Source of the DNA: Diphasiastrum complanatum
Lineage: Eukaryota; Streptophyta; Lycopodiopsida; Lycopodiales; Lycopodiaceae
Assembly (NCBI GenBank): GCA_029204225.1
Contig: CM055100.1
Location: 18,588,244-18,652,243, forward strand
Direction: 5' to 3'
Length of the DNA: 64,000 nt
Each line of letters starts with the position of its first letter. Within the stretch, counting starts at the first letter, position 1. The translations under genes were made by a program, and so were the position numbers. Of this stretch, positions 11,640-23,309 are shown piece after piece. The notes under the pieces are model-generated. The model saw only the letters and a list, made by a program, of their open reading frames with translations. It made no database searches and was not told the DNA's origin.

Positions 11640-12340
11640 GGAAAAGTTTGTGTGCCAGAAAATGATGATATAAGGGCCCAAATTCTGCATGAATGTCATG
11701 ACAGCTCATGTGCAGGGCACCCTGGCTCACAAAGAACACTTGACCTAAAAAAAATGAAATTTTATTGGCCTGACTTAAAAAGTCAAGTGGAGACATATGT
11801 TCGCAAATGTGGACAATGTCAGGTTAATAAAGCTAAAAGACCTTGGAAATTCCCGAAAGAAAGTGGGAAAGTATTTCCATGGACTTTGTTGTTGGGCTAC
11901 GTCGGACAGTGAAGCAAAATGATGCTATTTGGGTTATAGTTGACAGATTAACCAAAATGACGCAATTCATTCCAACCAAGCAAACTATCAAAGCTTATGA
12001 ACTTGCTCAGCTTTTCGTTGAAAAGTTGTTCAGATTGTTTGGTTTGTCAAATGACATTGTTAGTGATCGAGATCCTAAGTTCACTTGCAAATTTTGGCAA
12101 GCGGTCTTTGAGAAATTAGCTACCACATTAAGTCCAGAGTCTTCAGATCATCCTGAATCAAATGGTTAGACAAAGAGGACAAACCGGTCTATGGAAGACA
12201 TGCTGCGTGCATATGTTTCCAGAAGACAACAGTCGGATTGGGAGAGGTACCTCCCAATGATTGAATTTGCGTATAATAGCGCAAAAGCATTCAACGACGG
12301 GTTTTAGTTCATTTTCTCTAATGTATGGTTTCCAGCCTAG
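11640..12340 (+). pseudogene. Chromovirus integrase
   Basis: Zinc-binding region with ILHECHDSSCAGHPG and CGQCQVNKAKRP, then a one-frame slip at about 11850, and the core: SMDFVVGL, WVIVDRLTKM, VSDRDPKF and PESNG. A TAG follows PESNG at about 12168, and another stop follows near 12307. The HHCC and DDE landmarks are in family order. Confidence 0.8.
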
Positions 12341-12549
12341 GGCTCCCATTTTCAGTAGGCCTCAAAAGCCTCAAGGTTAAAGGAGCAGTAGAATTTCTGC
12401 ATGATATGCAAGAAATGTTGCTTGTTGCTCGCGATAATGTAAAAACAGCTTAGGATAGAGACCAGTTTTACGCTAATCAAAAAGACAACCTAGGGTCTAT
12501 GAGGAGGGATCTTGGGTATATCTTAGAATCCCAAAAGACTGGTATTAAA

Positions 12550-12950
12550 GACTGGCAAATGTCCTAAGCTATCACCTCGTTATGCTGGGCCTTTCGGTAT
12601 AGTAAGGAAACTCCATCGGAATGCCTATCAGAAAGAACTTCCTCAAGGTGTTAAGGTTCATCCAGTTTTTCACATTAGTTGTTTAAATGAACGACTTGGT
12701 GGAAAGGATGACTTAATCCTTCAAGAGGATCTAGTTCAGCTTGAGGACCTGACATCCTTTGTACCTTCTGAACCACAGGCCATTGTTGATTTACGTCAAC
12801 GTGGGCTCAGAAACCGGCAGGTAACTAAGTACTTGGTTCGTTGGAAAGGAAGCTCCGAGGACGATGATACTTGGAAAAAGGAACGTGACCTTTAGACTGA
12901 GGTTCCCAGGTTTCCTTCCTTAGAAGAGGAACCTTTTAAGGAGGAGGGAA
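12550..12950 (+). pseudogene. Chromovirus C-terminus with chromodomain
   Basis: The region before it reads VHPVFHISCLNERLGG in shifting frames. The chromodomain at about 12755-12895 reads VTKYLVRWKGSSEDDDTW, with the aromatic and acidic residues typical of chromodomains. A stop codon follows (about 12894). Chromodomains of this class direct integration to marked chromatin; here the protein is no longer intact. Confidence 0.75.
12936..12950 (+). promoter_or_regulatory. Polypurine tract of chromovirus
   Basis: AAGGAGGAGGGAA directly abuts the 3' LTR start TGTTAGG, the expected position for plus-strand priming. Confidence 0.85.
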
Positions 12951-13397
12951 TGTTAGGAACCCAACTCCCTTTGGGTCCCAAACCTAAACTTGAGACTGGA
13001 GGATGACTGGACCTGTTGACTTGACTGGTGACTCATGAACCTGCATGGTTGCCACGTGTCATGATCTAGGATGTGCGCATGGCTTGGAGTCTCCCACCTT
13101 GGAGGTATACAAGGGGAGGACTCATTTGCCATCCATTCTATCTACCTAGGAGGAGGTGGATGGAGAGCGGTGTGCACGGCCAGGATGAGTGCTAGCTTGA
13201 GGCGGGAGATGGCTGAGAGCCTAGGCAGTGGTATGGGTCATTGTCTAGGATGGAGGTCGGATCTTGCTTGTTACGGTCACAGGCTAGGGCGTGGAGGGTG
13301 GACCCGGATTAGGTCCTATGGCAAGGTGGAACGTGAATTGTTCAGTCTCTTGTGGTTAACCGACCCCTGGAGGTATGCTGTATGAAAGAGTCTAACA
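12951..13397 (+). repeat. 3' LTR of chromovirus
   Basis: Begins TGTTAGGAAC and ends GTCTAACA. The same order of sequence as 8626-9058 with scattered differences. It is followed by CTCAA, the target duplication. Confidence 0.93.
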
Positions 13398-16346
13398 CTC
13401 AACCTCTCCAAGTGAACAGAATTGACATATGCGGGACTCCCTGGGTATGCCCTAAAAACGGCCCGTCTCAATATGTAGCTATTGTGATGAGACCCTGAAC
13501 TGTCCCAGAACAAATCTCAATCCATGTGACAACCCCCCATCCAAGTAACTAGGACAGTGCAGTTTGTCTCCATAAAGATGGATCTGTAGTAAAGGGGTCT
13601 GTCCATCCCAAATTTGCCCTATGGATATGGATTTGTAAATAAACTGGCGGATATAGTGCTCTCCAAAAGTGACAATAAAGAATTACGAATGGAGTCCAAT
13701 ACTAGCTAGCATGAGAGTACCATGAGAAATGAGATCCCTGGCTATGGAGTAATCGCGAAGAGGTAAGAGCTGCATAAGAATATCTAGACTCTCTGCTATC
13801 CATCTGCGTTAGTCTCTGGAGAAAAATGACAATCTGAAAAATAGCCTCAATTTGTAATGGAGGAACTGCAAACTCTGCAAGTATGATCTGATGAGGAATA
13901 GCGGGTTTCGCCCGAATCATACGTGAGAGGATAGTAATCTGCAAACAAGATATTAGCCCACTCTGAGGAAGTAAGACCTGTACACCAAGTCTCTGCCGCA
14001 TACATAGTTGTCGGTGTGACCATGGTGTCGAACAAGAGACACTCGGAGCATCGCGTATGTAATGCCTGAAGCAAAACCTCTCAAGATGGACCAGAGATGC
14101 ATGCCCTTGCAGCCTGTCTCATACTGAAGACTGGGCCGACCTCTAAAGGCTGACCATCCCATAGAAGCTCCTGACGCTGCATGAATGCTCAAGAAGTATT
14201 GAAGACCTTAACTTTGTTCTTTGTAATATTCACTAACAATCCCCAACGTGAGCAAAAGGAGCATAACACATGTAGATGTCTCTATGAGTACAACATCATC
14301 GGCATAGAGCAGAATCGAGATCAGTAAGTTGCATAGGGTACATCCCTCACCTCCCTCTTGCACAATCATCTGCTCCAACTCATCAATATAAAGTCCAAAC
14401 AAGGTAGGGGTTAATGAGCATCCCTGCTTCACTCGAATGGTGCTATAAATCTGTTGAGATATATAGGCCCTCCTCCGAATGGAAACAACCTATCACTCTC
14501 TCATATAGACTCATAATCGCCAAGATTGTATCTGAATGGAAGCCAAGATCCTATAATCTCTAGATAAGTAGATGTCTCGAAACAGAATCGAAAGCCTTAC
14601 GGAAATCAACAAAACAATAGTATATACCCGCTCTCGTCTAGACCTAGCCTCCTCAATAATGGAGGTCAAGGTGAATATATGGTTTGATGTGGAGTCATGT
14701 GAACGAAAACCTGCCTGGCCCAAAGCACACAAGCGTCTGATCTCGGCTTCACTACTGACTCCCATTTGAAGAACTAAGCCGCCATGATATGTCCAACCAT
14801 GATAGTGCGGTAGTTTTCTGGCCTCATGGGATCACCCCCTTCGTGGATAGGATGTATGACATTGGTGCACCATGAGGTCGGGAAACCATGAATGACAACC
14901 TGGTTAAAAAGGTCAGAAAGGATGGGAGAAAGGATGTCCTTTGCATGAATAGGAAGTTCTGGTTCAAGGTCTTCGATATTACAGGCACGATGACTATTGA
15001 GGTTATTAATGGATTTAGATATCATGTCAGGGGTGAAAAGATTGAAGGATGAAGGGCGGGGTGAGATGACAATGGGAGAAGTGGTATCAATAGTATACAT
15101 GGAGTTAGCGTATTCTGTCCAGGTATATAGATCGGTCAAACTGGGAGGAGTAAGAGGAATGAATTCACACTAGAAGGCACCAGAGAAGGAACTAAAAGGA
15201 AGATTAATAAGCCTTCTACCTTGTTGGTCTCATAAGTCTTCTTTTTATGATGGGAGTGTGTCTCGGTAGGTACAATTTATATCACGAACAGATGGAAGTG
15301 AGTTGGCATAGGCATATTTAAGATGATTATGGAGCTGATTGCAGTCATCATCATACCAAGGCTGCTTAGGACGACTGAAGATTTTTGTTCTTATTTTGGG
15401 CTTTGTAAATGGAAAAGAAAGGGAATCTGTAGTATGTAGAGCATTGGTGAGCAAAATGGATTGGTGTTCAATGGTGGAGTTGTATGGAAAATATTGTAAA
15501 AGGGAGATTAATGAATCTTGATAAGCCGGAATGTATGGATTTTCGAAACAATATCTTGGAGCACGAGTGGGAGGTGGATGGGAAGTAAAAGTAGATGTGA
15601 TGGTAGGTTTTGTTTCCAAATGGAAGGGAAGGGAAGTAATGAATGATCGGAAAGAGTAGTGTGGGTGATGGTGAAGTCAATGATATGGAGAAGAAGAGAG
15701 GGTGATCCCATGAGGTAGTCTACCACACTATGGCCACCACTGTGAGGATGACAAGTGTAATCTGTGATAGGCCCATCCTCATCTGCAGAGTGTCTCAAGA
15801 TACCGAGATCGTCACTGTCCAATCCCCTGATACATAAAGGATCCTGCTCCAAATCATGGAATGGTGTTTGACATGATCCAGTCTCGGCATTAAAATCCCC
15901 TACTAATAGAATATGCCCTCTGTCAGAAAACCTGATGATGTCACCAGACAAATACATATATGGAGAACCATCTCTGTTCGAGAAAGAAGATGTGTTTGGT
16001 GGGAAGTAACATACCACAATAGAAAATGTCTGTCTAGACCTGTAGGCTCCCCTCTCAGTCTGATCCATAAATATCTGGAACGAATATCTCTATGAACCAC
16101 CTCTAATCTCTGAGTATCATCCTTGTATAAACATGTCACACCACCAGAACCACGCCCACCAACTGAACTGATCTCTGCTCTGAAAACCGATTCCCAATGG
16201 AAACCAGGAAAGGAAGGTAGACCCCGCTCTGCACTCTCATGCGTCTCTATGAATAAGAGTATATCACCACTGTCCATGAATTCAATCAAGTTGCCTGCTG
16301 AGGATGATGTATGAATCCCAGTATAGTTCCAAACTCCAAAACGCAA
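13398..16346 (-). pseudogene. LINE ORF2: endonuclease and reverse transcriptase
   Basis: A start at 16346 (MRFGVWNYTGI) opens an AP-type endonuclease with FIETHES and then, in a shifted frame, VGDFNAETG and SDHSLL, the conserved catalytic surroundings. RT follows in several frames: NVIHPIHEGGD, ENYRTI, GQAGFRSHDSTSNHI, KQGCSLTP and the catalytic YADDVVLIE at about 14300. The zinc-motif cysteines come last. Frames change at least three times and stops are frequent, so this is a dead copy. It overlaps ORF1 by about 60 bases, a common L1-like arrangement. Confidence 0.85.
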
Positions 16347-16772
16347 TGAAGATGGAAAGGTCTTTGGGCTGCTCCTACACCCGAAAGACCCAAGTCCCTA
16401 TTTCTTCTCACCATGTAGTTCACTTGGCAATCCTTATAGATTACTCGTCTGCCTGTTGTTTTAGCTTCTTCGAAGGCCTTTTTCCTTTCCGTCACTCGTA
16501 AGAAGGTAAGGTCATCATCCAAGAATATATTTGTGCCTCTTAGTTTATTGTTAAGTCTCAAAATTGACCGCCTCTCTTCAAGTGTTTTAAAGCGAATGAT
16601 TAATGTGGCCTTGTCTTTATTGGTCTGCCAGGCTCTTTCCATTCCTTGATTGTTGTGCCCTAATGTGGTTTCCAACATTTGTGGCTTACCATCTGTATTC
16701 TTGAAAAGCCATGCCCAAATTTGCATGGTTTCCTTATGCAGAACTAGGTCTTGTTCCAAGGAAGGCCTGGAT
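16286..16772 (-). pseudogene. LINE ORF1 C-terminal part
   Basis: The frame includes KDKATLIIRFKTLEERRSIL and GTNIFLDDDLT, then RVTERKKAFEEAKTTG, the pattern of ORF1-type nucleic-acid-binding C-terminal domains in plant L1-like elements. Once the copia insertion is removed the frame joins the coiled-coil part at 22196-22384 with only a TGA (near 22196) between them. Confidence 0.65.
16768..16772. repeat. Target duplication TGGAT, left copy
   Basis: TGGAT directly before the left LTR of the copia element; the other copy is at 22189-22193. Confidence 0.93.
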
Positions 16773-17173
16773 TGAAGATTTACAAGACCTAGCTATGGAG
16801 TATCTTAACTCAGATGCTAGATCAACTATGAAAGCTTGAGAAAACTTGGCTATGGAAATATCACACACAAGGAGAATTGCATGAGCATCTCACAAACTCA
16901 AAAGTCTCAAGAAGAAATGAATTGCTAGAGAGAGAGAGGAGGGCGTGGGTCCTCCAAATCCCTTGTGAGGCAAGCACCTCCTTTACATGCATGGAAAGTC
17001 TAGGTGTCAACCATAGGAGTGAGCTACTTGGCCAGGTGGGCCACTTGCACTAATTTACATAACTTAACAAAAGGGGGGGTCTCATGCATTTAATTAAAAA
17101 CATGCCCAATGAGTTATGTACAACTTAACTAATGCTTAGCCAAAAGGGGTAAAATAGGCATTACTCTTCAACA
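16773..17173 (-). repeat. 3' LTR of copia element
   Basis: Plus-strand ends are TGAAGATT and CTTCAACA. It matches 21788-22188 except at four single-base positions. Confidence 0.96.
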
Positions 17174-18960
17174 CCCCCCCTTAATGGCAATTTTATTCAA
17201 ACTGACACCCAACAAGGTTCTGAACTTTTCAAACTTATCTTTACTAAGTGGTTTAATAAAAATATCAGCTGTCTGGTCGTTGGTGTCACAATAAACTAGC
17301 TCGATCTCCACACTGTGCACTTTCTCTCGTATAAAATGCTGGTCCACCTCTATGTGTTTTGTCCGTGCATGATAGACTGGATTCCTTGCAAGCTGAATGC
17401 AGCTTTGGCTATCACAATGTAACAATGTAGGTCTTACTTGAGCAATCTGCATGTCCTCAAGTAGACGGCGTAACCAAATGGCTTCACAGGCGGACCTCGT
17501 AGTTGCCCTGTACTCAGCTTCGGTAGACGATAGAGCAATAATAGGCTGCTTCTTACTGCACCATGATATAGCCCCTGAACCTAGGCTGAAACAATAGCCT
17601 GTCGTCGATCTCCGATCGTCTCTATCACCTGCCCAATCAGAATCTGAATAGCCTTCCAGCTGAAGGTTCCCGTCATCCGTGTATCCAATCCCATAAGTCA
17701 CTATCCCTCTCACATATCGTAGGATCCGCTTGGCTGCCTTCCAATGTGTTTCGGTAGGCTTACACATGTATTGACTTGCAATTCCAACCGCATAAGCAAT
17801 ATCTGGCCTGGTGGTAGTAAGGTAAATCAGGCTGCCCACTAACTGACGATAGAGCGTCTCATCTGCAAATGCTGGACCATCATCTTTTGATGGCTTGTTG
17901 CTTGCATCCATGGGTGTGCTGATTGGTTTGCTTTCTTGCATGTTAAACCTTTTCAATAATTTCTGTGCATACTTTGCCTGTGAGATAAAAAGACAACGCT
18001 TCCCTTTCCAAACTTCAACTCCTAGGCAATAGTGTAGCAAACCCAAATCTTTCATTTCAAACTCATTAGAAAGATTCTTCTTAACACAAGCAATAAGCTT
18101 CTTATTGCTTCCCGTGATGAGTAGATCATCCACATAGAGCACAACAACCACAAAGTCTTCTCCTTCCCTGAAGACATAAAGATTGCAATCAGACTTACTC
18201 TTCTCAAACCCTTGCCTTGCAAAGTACTCATCAATTCGGCTATACCAAGCCCTTGGCGCCTGTTTGAGCCCATACAAGGCTTTCCTAAGCCTGCAAACCA
18301 GATTCTCCTTGCTTGTTATTTCAAATCCCTGCGGTTGTTCCATGTAAACCTCCTCTTGTAGGTGCCCATTAAGAAAGGCACTCGTGACATCCATTTGATG
18401 GACATCCCAATCAAAATATGAGGCTATAGCCAAAACGGTCTTGATAGAGGTCATTTTAGCAACAGGTGCGAATGTCTCATCATAGTCTAGCCCCTCTTGC
18501 TGAGCATAGCCTTTCGCCACCAACCTTGCCTTGTACTTGTCCACTGTTCCATTGGCATGAAACTTGGTTTTATAGACCCACTTGCAACCTATTGGTTGCT
18601 TCCCTTCTGGCAATGTAGTAAGCTTCCATGTGTCATTCTTGACAATGGAGTCGTACTCCTCCTGCATGGCATGTTGCCATACCTTTTCTCTCATGGCTTG
18701 GTGAAAGAACTGTGGCTCATCTGCATTCAGAATAATGGACATAAGAGCAAAGTAGGTCTCTTGTCTCTCATGAGACCTAAGAGATCTTCTGACACCCTGT
18801 TCACTGCTCTCTCCTTCTTCAATCATTTGACCTTCTTTGATTGTTTCCCAATACCACCTAGGTAGCTTCTTCCTAGCAGTAGGTGATGTGGATGGTGACC
18901 ACGTATCCCATGGTACTGTTTTAGTCTTCCGTTTGTCCCCAACTTTGCTTCTGGTACTTG
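17168..18960 (-). pseudogene. Copia reverse transcriptase and RNase H
   Basis: The open frame from about 18826 to 17168 is uninterrupted over roughly 550 residues. RT landmarks: WKLTTLPEGKQPIGCKWVYK, ARLVAKGYAQ, HQMDVTSAFLNG, KALYGLKQAPRAW and the catalytic YVDDLLITG at about 18110-18140. RNase H: YSDSDWAGD, TGYCFSLG, STEAEYRA and CDSQSCIQLA, ending with TKHIEVDQHFIREKV. Translation of the linker (WDTWSPSTSPTARK) is in this frame, but the integrase frame upstream differs by one base at about 18960. It would have been one polyprotein; the RT and RNase H blocks look intact. Confidence 0.92.
17174..17184 (-). promoter_or_regulatory. Polypurine tract of copia element
   Basis: On the minus strand AAGGGGGGG directly precedes the 3' LTR start TGTTGAAG. 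Confidence 0.85.
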
Positions 18961-21318
18961 GCCAAAAAGAGGTCTCGAACTAGTAGGTTCGATTTCCTGT
19001 TGTTGCTCCTGCACTTGAGGCTTACAGGACTCTTGACTAGGATCCTCATCCGTGGAATCAATCAAGGGTATGAACTCAGTAATTCCTTCCTTCTCCTGCT
19101 CCTGTATCTTGGGTGCATGCTCTTCATCAAAGATGACATCTCGACTTAGGATCTTCCTCCTGTTTTCGAGATCATATAGCACATAAGCTTTCTCACCTTC
19201 ACTATACCCAAGAAAGACACACTTTACGGATTTTGCATCAAGTTTCTTCCGCAAGTCCTTTGGTATATGTGCATATGTTGTACACCCAAATACTCGAAGG
19301 CTGCCCACTTTGGGCTTGTTGCCACTATATGCCTCTTCTGGCGTGATTCCTTCAACTGCTTTGGTTGGACTTCTATTCAATAGAAAAACAGCAGTTGCTA
19401 CCGCTTCTGCCCAGAAGGAATTTGGCAACCCCTTTGCCTTGAGCATGCTCCTCGCACACTCAACTATAGACCTGTTTTTTCGCTCAGCCATGCCGTTTTG
19501 CTGCGGTGTATGTGGAGCAGTAAACTGTCTCTTTATCCCACATGCTTTGCAAAGATCTTTGAACTCATCAGAAATATACTCCCCACCCTTATCTGACCTG
19601 AGAGTCTTTAACCTCTTTCCTGTGTGGTTTTCCACCATAGCTTTCCACTGTTTGAAGTATTTGAACGCTTCAGATTTCAGTTTCAGAAAATAGACCCATA
19701 CCTTCCGAGAGAAATCATCTACGAAGGTCATGAGATAGTATGCCCCCCCTGCTGATTTGACCTGCATGGGACCGCATAAATCTGAATGCACAAGTTCAAG
19801 AATGCCCTTGGCCCTGGTAGCTTTCTCCTTTGGAAAATTTTTCCTCTGTTGCTTCCCTAATGCACAAGCCTCACATGTATCTGAAGGAGACTTAATGCTA
19901 GGAAGATCTACTACCATTTTGTGCCTGTTCAAAACTTGCAAACTTTTGTAACTCAAATGACCATATCTCTCATGCCAAAGCTTGTCCCGATTAGTATCTC
20001 TTGCAGACAAGGCCTCTTGGCTAGGAATGGTTGTGAAAAGCTTGTAAAGACCTCAATCTTGCATTCCCTTGGCTACCACTTTGAAGTTCTTCTCTTTGTC
20101 TTTTACCAAACATTTAGAATCATTAAACTCTACCACCATGTTCTGTTTGGTAATGGCACCAACAGATAACAAGTTCTTAGCCAACCCTGGTACATGCAAC
20201 ACACTTTTAATTTCCTTGACCTCACTTGATGATAGCTGTATTGCAACTGTACCTTTGCCCCTCACCATACGTGTAGAATTATCTCCAAGGCAAACATGCT
20301 GGCCATCTTCTGTCTCCTCATAGGTGCTGAACCAATCTCTATGAGGTGTCATGTGCTTTGAGGCTCCAGAATCAATGTACCATCCACCAAATGTGGATTC
20401 AGATGATAGGGCTGCGGTGAATAGCTCAAGCACACTAGATTGCTCCTCCTCTGCAACTTTGTCAACAAAGTGACTCTGCTGGTTCTTTCCCTTCTTCTGA
20501 TCACTTTGCTTCTGCCTGCATTCAAAAGCAAAATGCCCATACTTACCACAATAGTTGCAGTTGCCCTTCCTCTTGGGTGTAGATGAGGAATTGGTGCTTG
20601 ACTCCTCTCCAACCTGTAACTTGGACACCTGCTGCTCCAAGCTTTGCTTTGAGTTCTTCTTTTTGCCTTTGCCTTTCTTCTGAAAGTTTTGCTTCTTCTT
20701 AGAAGCAAATGCAAGCTCTGGATTATCTTCCCTTTCAGAAAGATTCTTCCTTCTCATCTCCTCCTGTAAAAGAAGACCACATAACTCCCCAAAGGTTGGG
20801 AGTTTCTCCCTAGCAGAAAGGGACATCACATATTCTTGATAGTTGAATGACAAGCTGTTCAAGACTATGGGAACAATACTCCTGTCACTTACTTTCTCTC
20901 CAACTGAAGCAAGCTGATCCAATAGGTCCTTGACCTTTGTAATATGATCACCAATTGTTGCACCTGCTTCCATCTTGAGAGTATGTAACCTGTTTTGCAA
21001 ATACACCAGCTTGGCTGAATCCACTGTTTCAAACATAGACTTTAGAATTGTCCAAGCATCAGCTGCATCCCTTGCATTGCAAATGTGAGGAATAATATTG
21101 TCCTTGACAGAAAGGTTGATTATCCTATGAGCTTTATGTCTCCTGTTCATGTAGTCCTTCAATTCAGGATCAGATGTTGGTACAGGTTCTGTACCTGTCA
21201 TGACCTCCCAGCAATTCTTATCCATCAAGATATTGGCTATCTTGAACTTCCACACTCTGTAGTTTGTGCCATCTAGTTTGCTAGATTCACCCAGCAAACT
21301 CTCCCCAAGACTTGCCAT
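18961..21318 (-). pseudogene. Copia gag, protease and integrase
   Basis: The start at 21318 opens a UBN2-type gag (LDGTNYRVWKFKI), followed by a CCHC knuckle CNYCGKYGHFAFEC (about 20525-20566) and a protease with WYIDSGASKHMT (about 20350-20385). A TGA at 20053-20055 is followed in the same frame by LWHERYGHLSYKSLQ and CEACALGKQ (the HHCC zinc region). The integrase core follows: HSDLCGPM, LRSDKGGEY, APHTPQQNG and ERKNRSIVE. The single stop and the frameshift near 18960 are the only damage. Family order is gag-protease-integrase-RT-RNase H, as in copia. Confidence 0.92.
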
Positions 21319-21787
21319 GCTAAAATCTGTGCTTAAAACAGAAGCTCAACTTGAAAGAGATCAGAAAACAACAGCTTCCAGCAACAAGGGTTTAACCCCA
21401 AACTAGGGTATGTAGCCACTTCAAGGCAACCCTTCAGCTCCTGCTTTTGTCTTTGCCACTTGGTGTGGCCTCACTAGCACAAGCACTAGGCTCCACTGGA
21501 ACAGAAACCAGAAGCCCCTACAGAAAGTGCGCCCTCCTTTTGTGTAAGCTCCTCCAGAAAGACTCTCCAAAACTTAGCCAGATTTAGAAAGTTTTTGGAT
21601 CATCCCACTCCCCTTGCCAATAGCTCTCCAACAGTGCAAGACTCCACCTGATCTGACACCTGTAGATCAAATGCTCCCTCTTTCAAGATTGAGGTGCTTG
21701 TAGAAGATAAAAATCTTCTCAAGAATCTAAGCACTGAAGTTTCTCTCACTCTCAGACTCACAGGCTAGACAACCTGCTCTAATACCA
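21319..21787 (-). promoter_or_regulatory. Copia leader with primer binding site
   Basis: Directly next to the 5' LTR the minus strand reads TGGTATTAGAGC, one base different from the usual initiator-Met primer site. About 460 bases of leader separate it from the gag start. Confidence 0.8.
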
Positions 21788-22188
21788 TGAAGATTTACAA
21801 GACCTAGCTATGGAGTATCTTAAGTCAGATGCTAGATCAACTATGAAAGCTTGAGAAAACTTGGCTATGGAAATATCACACACAAGGAGAATTGCATGAG
21901 CATCTCACAAACTCAAAAGTCTCAAGAAGAAATGAATTGCTAGAGAGAGAGAGGAGGGCGTGGGTCCTCCAAATCCGTTGTGAGGCAAGCACCTCCTTTA
22001 CATGCATGGAAAGTCTAGGTGTCAACCATAGGAGTGAGCTACTTGGCCAAGTGGGCCACTTGCACTAATTTACATAACTTAACAAAAGGGGGGGTCTCAT
22101 GCATTTAATTAAAAACATGCCCCATGAGTTATGTACAACTTAACTAATGCTTAGCCAAAAGGGGTAAAATAGGCATTACTCTTCAACA
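21788..22188 (-). repeat. 5' LTR of copia element
   Basis: 401 bases, four differences from 16773-17173. Followed by TGGAT at 22189-22193. Confidence 0.96.
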
Positions 22189-22193
22189 TGGAT
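22189..22193. repeat. Target duplication TGGAT, right copy
   Basis: Second copy of the duplication that flanks the copia element. Confidence 0.93.
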
Positions 22194-22480
22194 TTTCATC
22201 GCTGTAGCATGTGTTTCACCTTGGCTCTGGATCCCCTCTTTGTAAGCTGCTCCCCTAGTAGCTTGATCTCCTCCTTCAGTGATTTCATCTCTGTTTTTAG
22301 CACTTTCACTTCGTAAGCCAGGAAGTCTTCAAACGCTCTGGATGGAGTATAAACTATAGTAGAAAACAGATTGGCGGAGGGCAAAGGGGATCAATATCCT
22401 TAGGCACTACTGGCTCAGTTACTGGCCCTGTCCGAGGCAGCGTTATAGCCTCAGACCTGCCAACATCTGCTTGTGGCAGC
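22194..22480 (-). pseudogene. LINE ORF1 N-terminal part
   Basis: The frame 22384-22196 is rich in Lys and Glu with a heptad-like run (VKVLKTEMKSLKEEIKLLGE), a probable coiled coil as in L1-type ORF1 trimers. Upstream, in another frame, lies a Pro-rich run (RTGPVTEPVVPKDIDPL) up to about 22470. The sequence then turns into the gypsy gag of copy 2. Confidence 0.55.
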
Positions 22481-23309
22481 AACGCATTACTTGCTTATGT
22501 ATCCCAAGATTGAAACCCAGAAAGTGCAGTTGGCTGCATTACATTTAGATGGTCGAGCTCAGACTTGGTGGCGTGTCTATCGCTCTGAGCCTACTCGTGA
22601 GGGATTACATATATGGCCTACTTTTCGGCATGATCTTCATATGGCTATGATTGACCCACAGTGGTTGGTTCGCCAATGTGATCTGTTTCGTAGCCTTCGC
22701 CATACTAGTCATTTAACTGCTTATATTGATCAGTTTACTAAGCTTTCTTACCTTTTTACTGATCTCACGTTTTATTGCTGGTCTTAGAGGCTCCTTACGA
22801 TATGATGTTTCCTCTTTTCGGCCTCCTACTCTCTCAGATGCTATCTCTCTGGCTACTACCCTGCAGCATAAGTATCCTGAGTTTTCCACTTCTTCTCATT
22901 TTTCTTGCCCTCTTTCCACTGCTTCTCCTACTTTGGCTTCTTCTACTACCGTCGCCCTTCTACACCTCGCCCTGCCTTTGTTCGTTGTTATTCAGCCGCA
23001 GAGTTCGCTGAGATTCAGCAGAAGCGCCTCTGTTATCGCTGTAAGAGTCCAGATCATCTCGCCCGTGATTGCCGACAGTCTCCTGGTCCTCCTACCGCTG
23101 TTTTTTACCATGAGGCTCTTACTCCTGATGATTCTGATGTTTATATCCAGATTCTTGATACTCCTGACCCACATTCTGTTGATGAGTCGGCTAACCCGCT
23201 TCCTGATGATCCTGCTTCTACCACTTGCCATGCGCAGCTTGCTTATGCTACTTGGGCTGGGCGTCCTGGTCCTCGTTCTATTCGGTTACGTGTTCGCATT
23301 TTGGGATGA
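22473..23309 (+). pseudogene. Gypsy copy 2 gag with CCHC knuckle
   Basis: The frame reads QLAALHLDGRAQTWWRVYR, the common gypsy gag motif, then FRSLRHTSHLTAYIDQF. Two frameshifts (about 22770 and 22950) interrupt it. The zinc knuckle CYRCKSPDHLARDC lies at about 23030-23075. A TGA at 23307-23309 separates it from the protease in the same frame. Confidence 0.8.

Larger units (their letters stand above)
8626..13397 (+). mobile_element. Complete chromovirus (Ty3/gypsy) with TSD CTCAA
   Basis: Two LTRs starting TGTTAGG and ending TAACA flank an internal region with an initiator-Met primer site, protease, RT, RNase H, integrase, chromodomain and a polypurine tract. The five bases CTCAA occur at 8621-8625 and at 13398-13402, as expected for integrase-made duplications. 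The host site is the zinc-knuckle codons of the LINE ORF2. The LTRs differ at many sites (roughly ten in the first 100 bases), so this insertion is clearly older than the copia at 16773-22188. A recognisable gag is missing. Confidence 0.93.
16773..22188 (-). mobile_element. Complete, young Ty1/copia element with TSD TGGAT
   Basis: Two 401-base LTRs that differ at only four positions flank one long gag-pol region on the minus strand. The primer site, polypurine tract and 5-base target duplication are all in place. Two lesions, one stop and one frameshift, are all that break the polyprotein. It sits inside the LINE ORF1, so it is younger than the LINE. It is also younger than the chromovirus, judging by LTR similarity. 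Confidence 0.96.
7979..22480 (-). mobile_element. L1-like LINE, interrupted twice by LTR elements
   Basis: Minus-strand pieces lie in order: ORF1 N-terminal part with coiled coil (22480-22194), ORF1 C-terminal part, endonuclease and RT (16772-13398), then the zinc-knuckle C-terminus and 3' UTR (8625-7979). The pieces rejoin exactly when the two LTR elements and one copy of each 5-base duplication are removed. ORF1 then continues in one frame across the copia site apart from a TGA, and the CCHC motif of ORF2 closes across the chromovirus site. The right end abuts truncated gypsy copy 2. No LINE target duplication was found. Confidence 0.8.
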
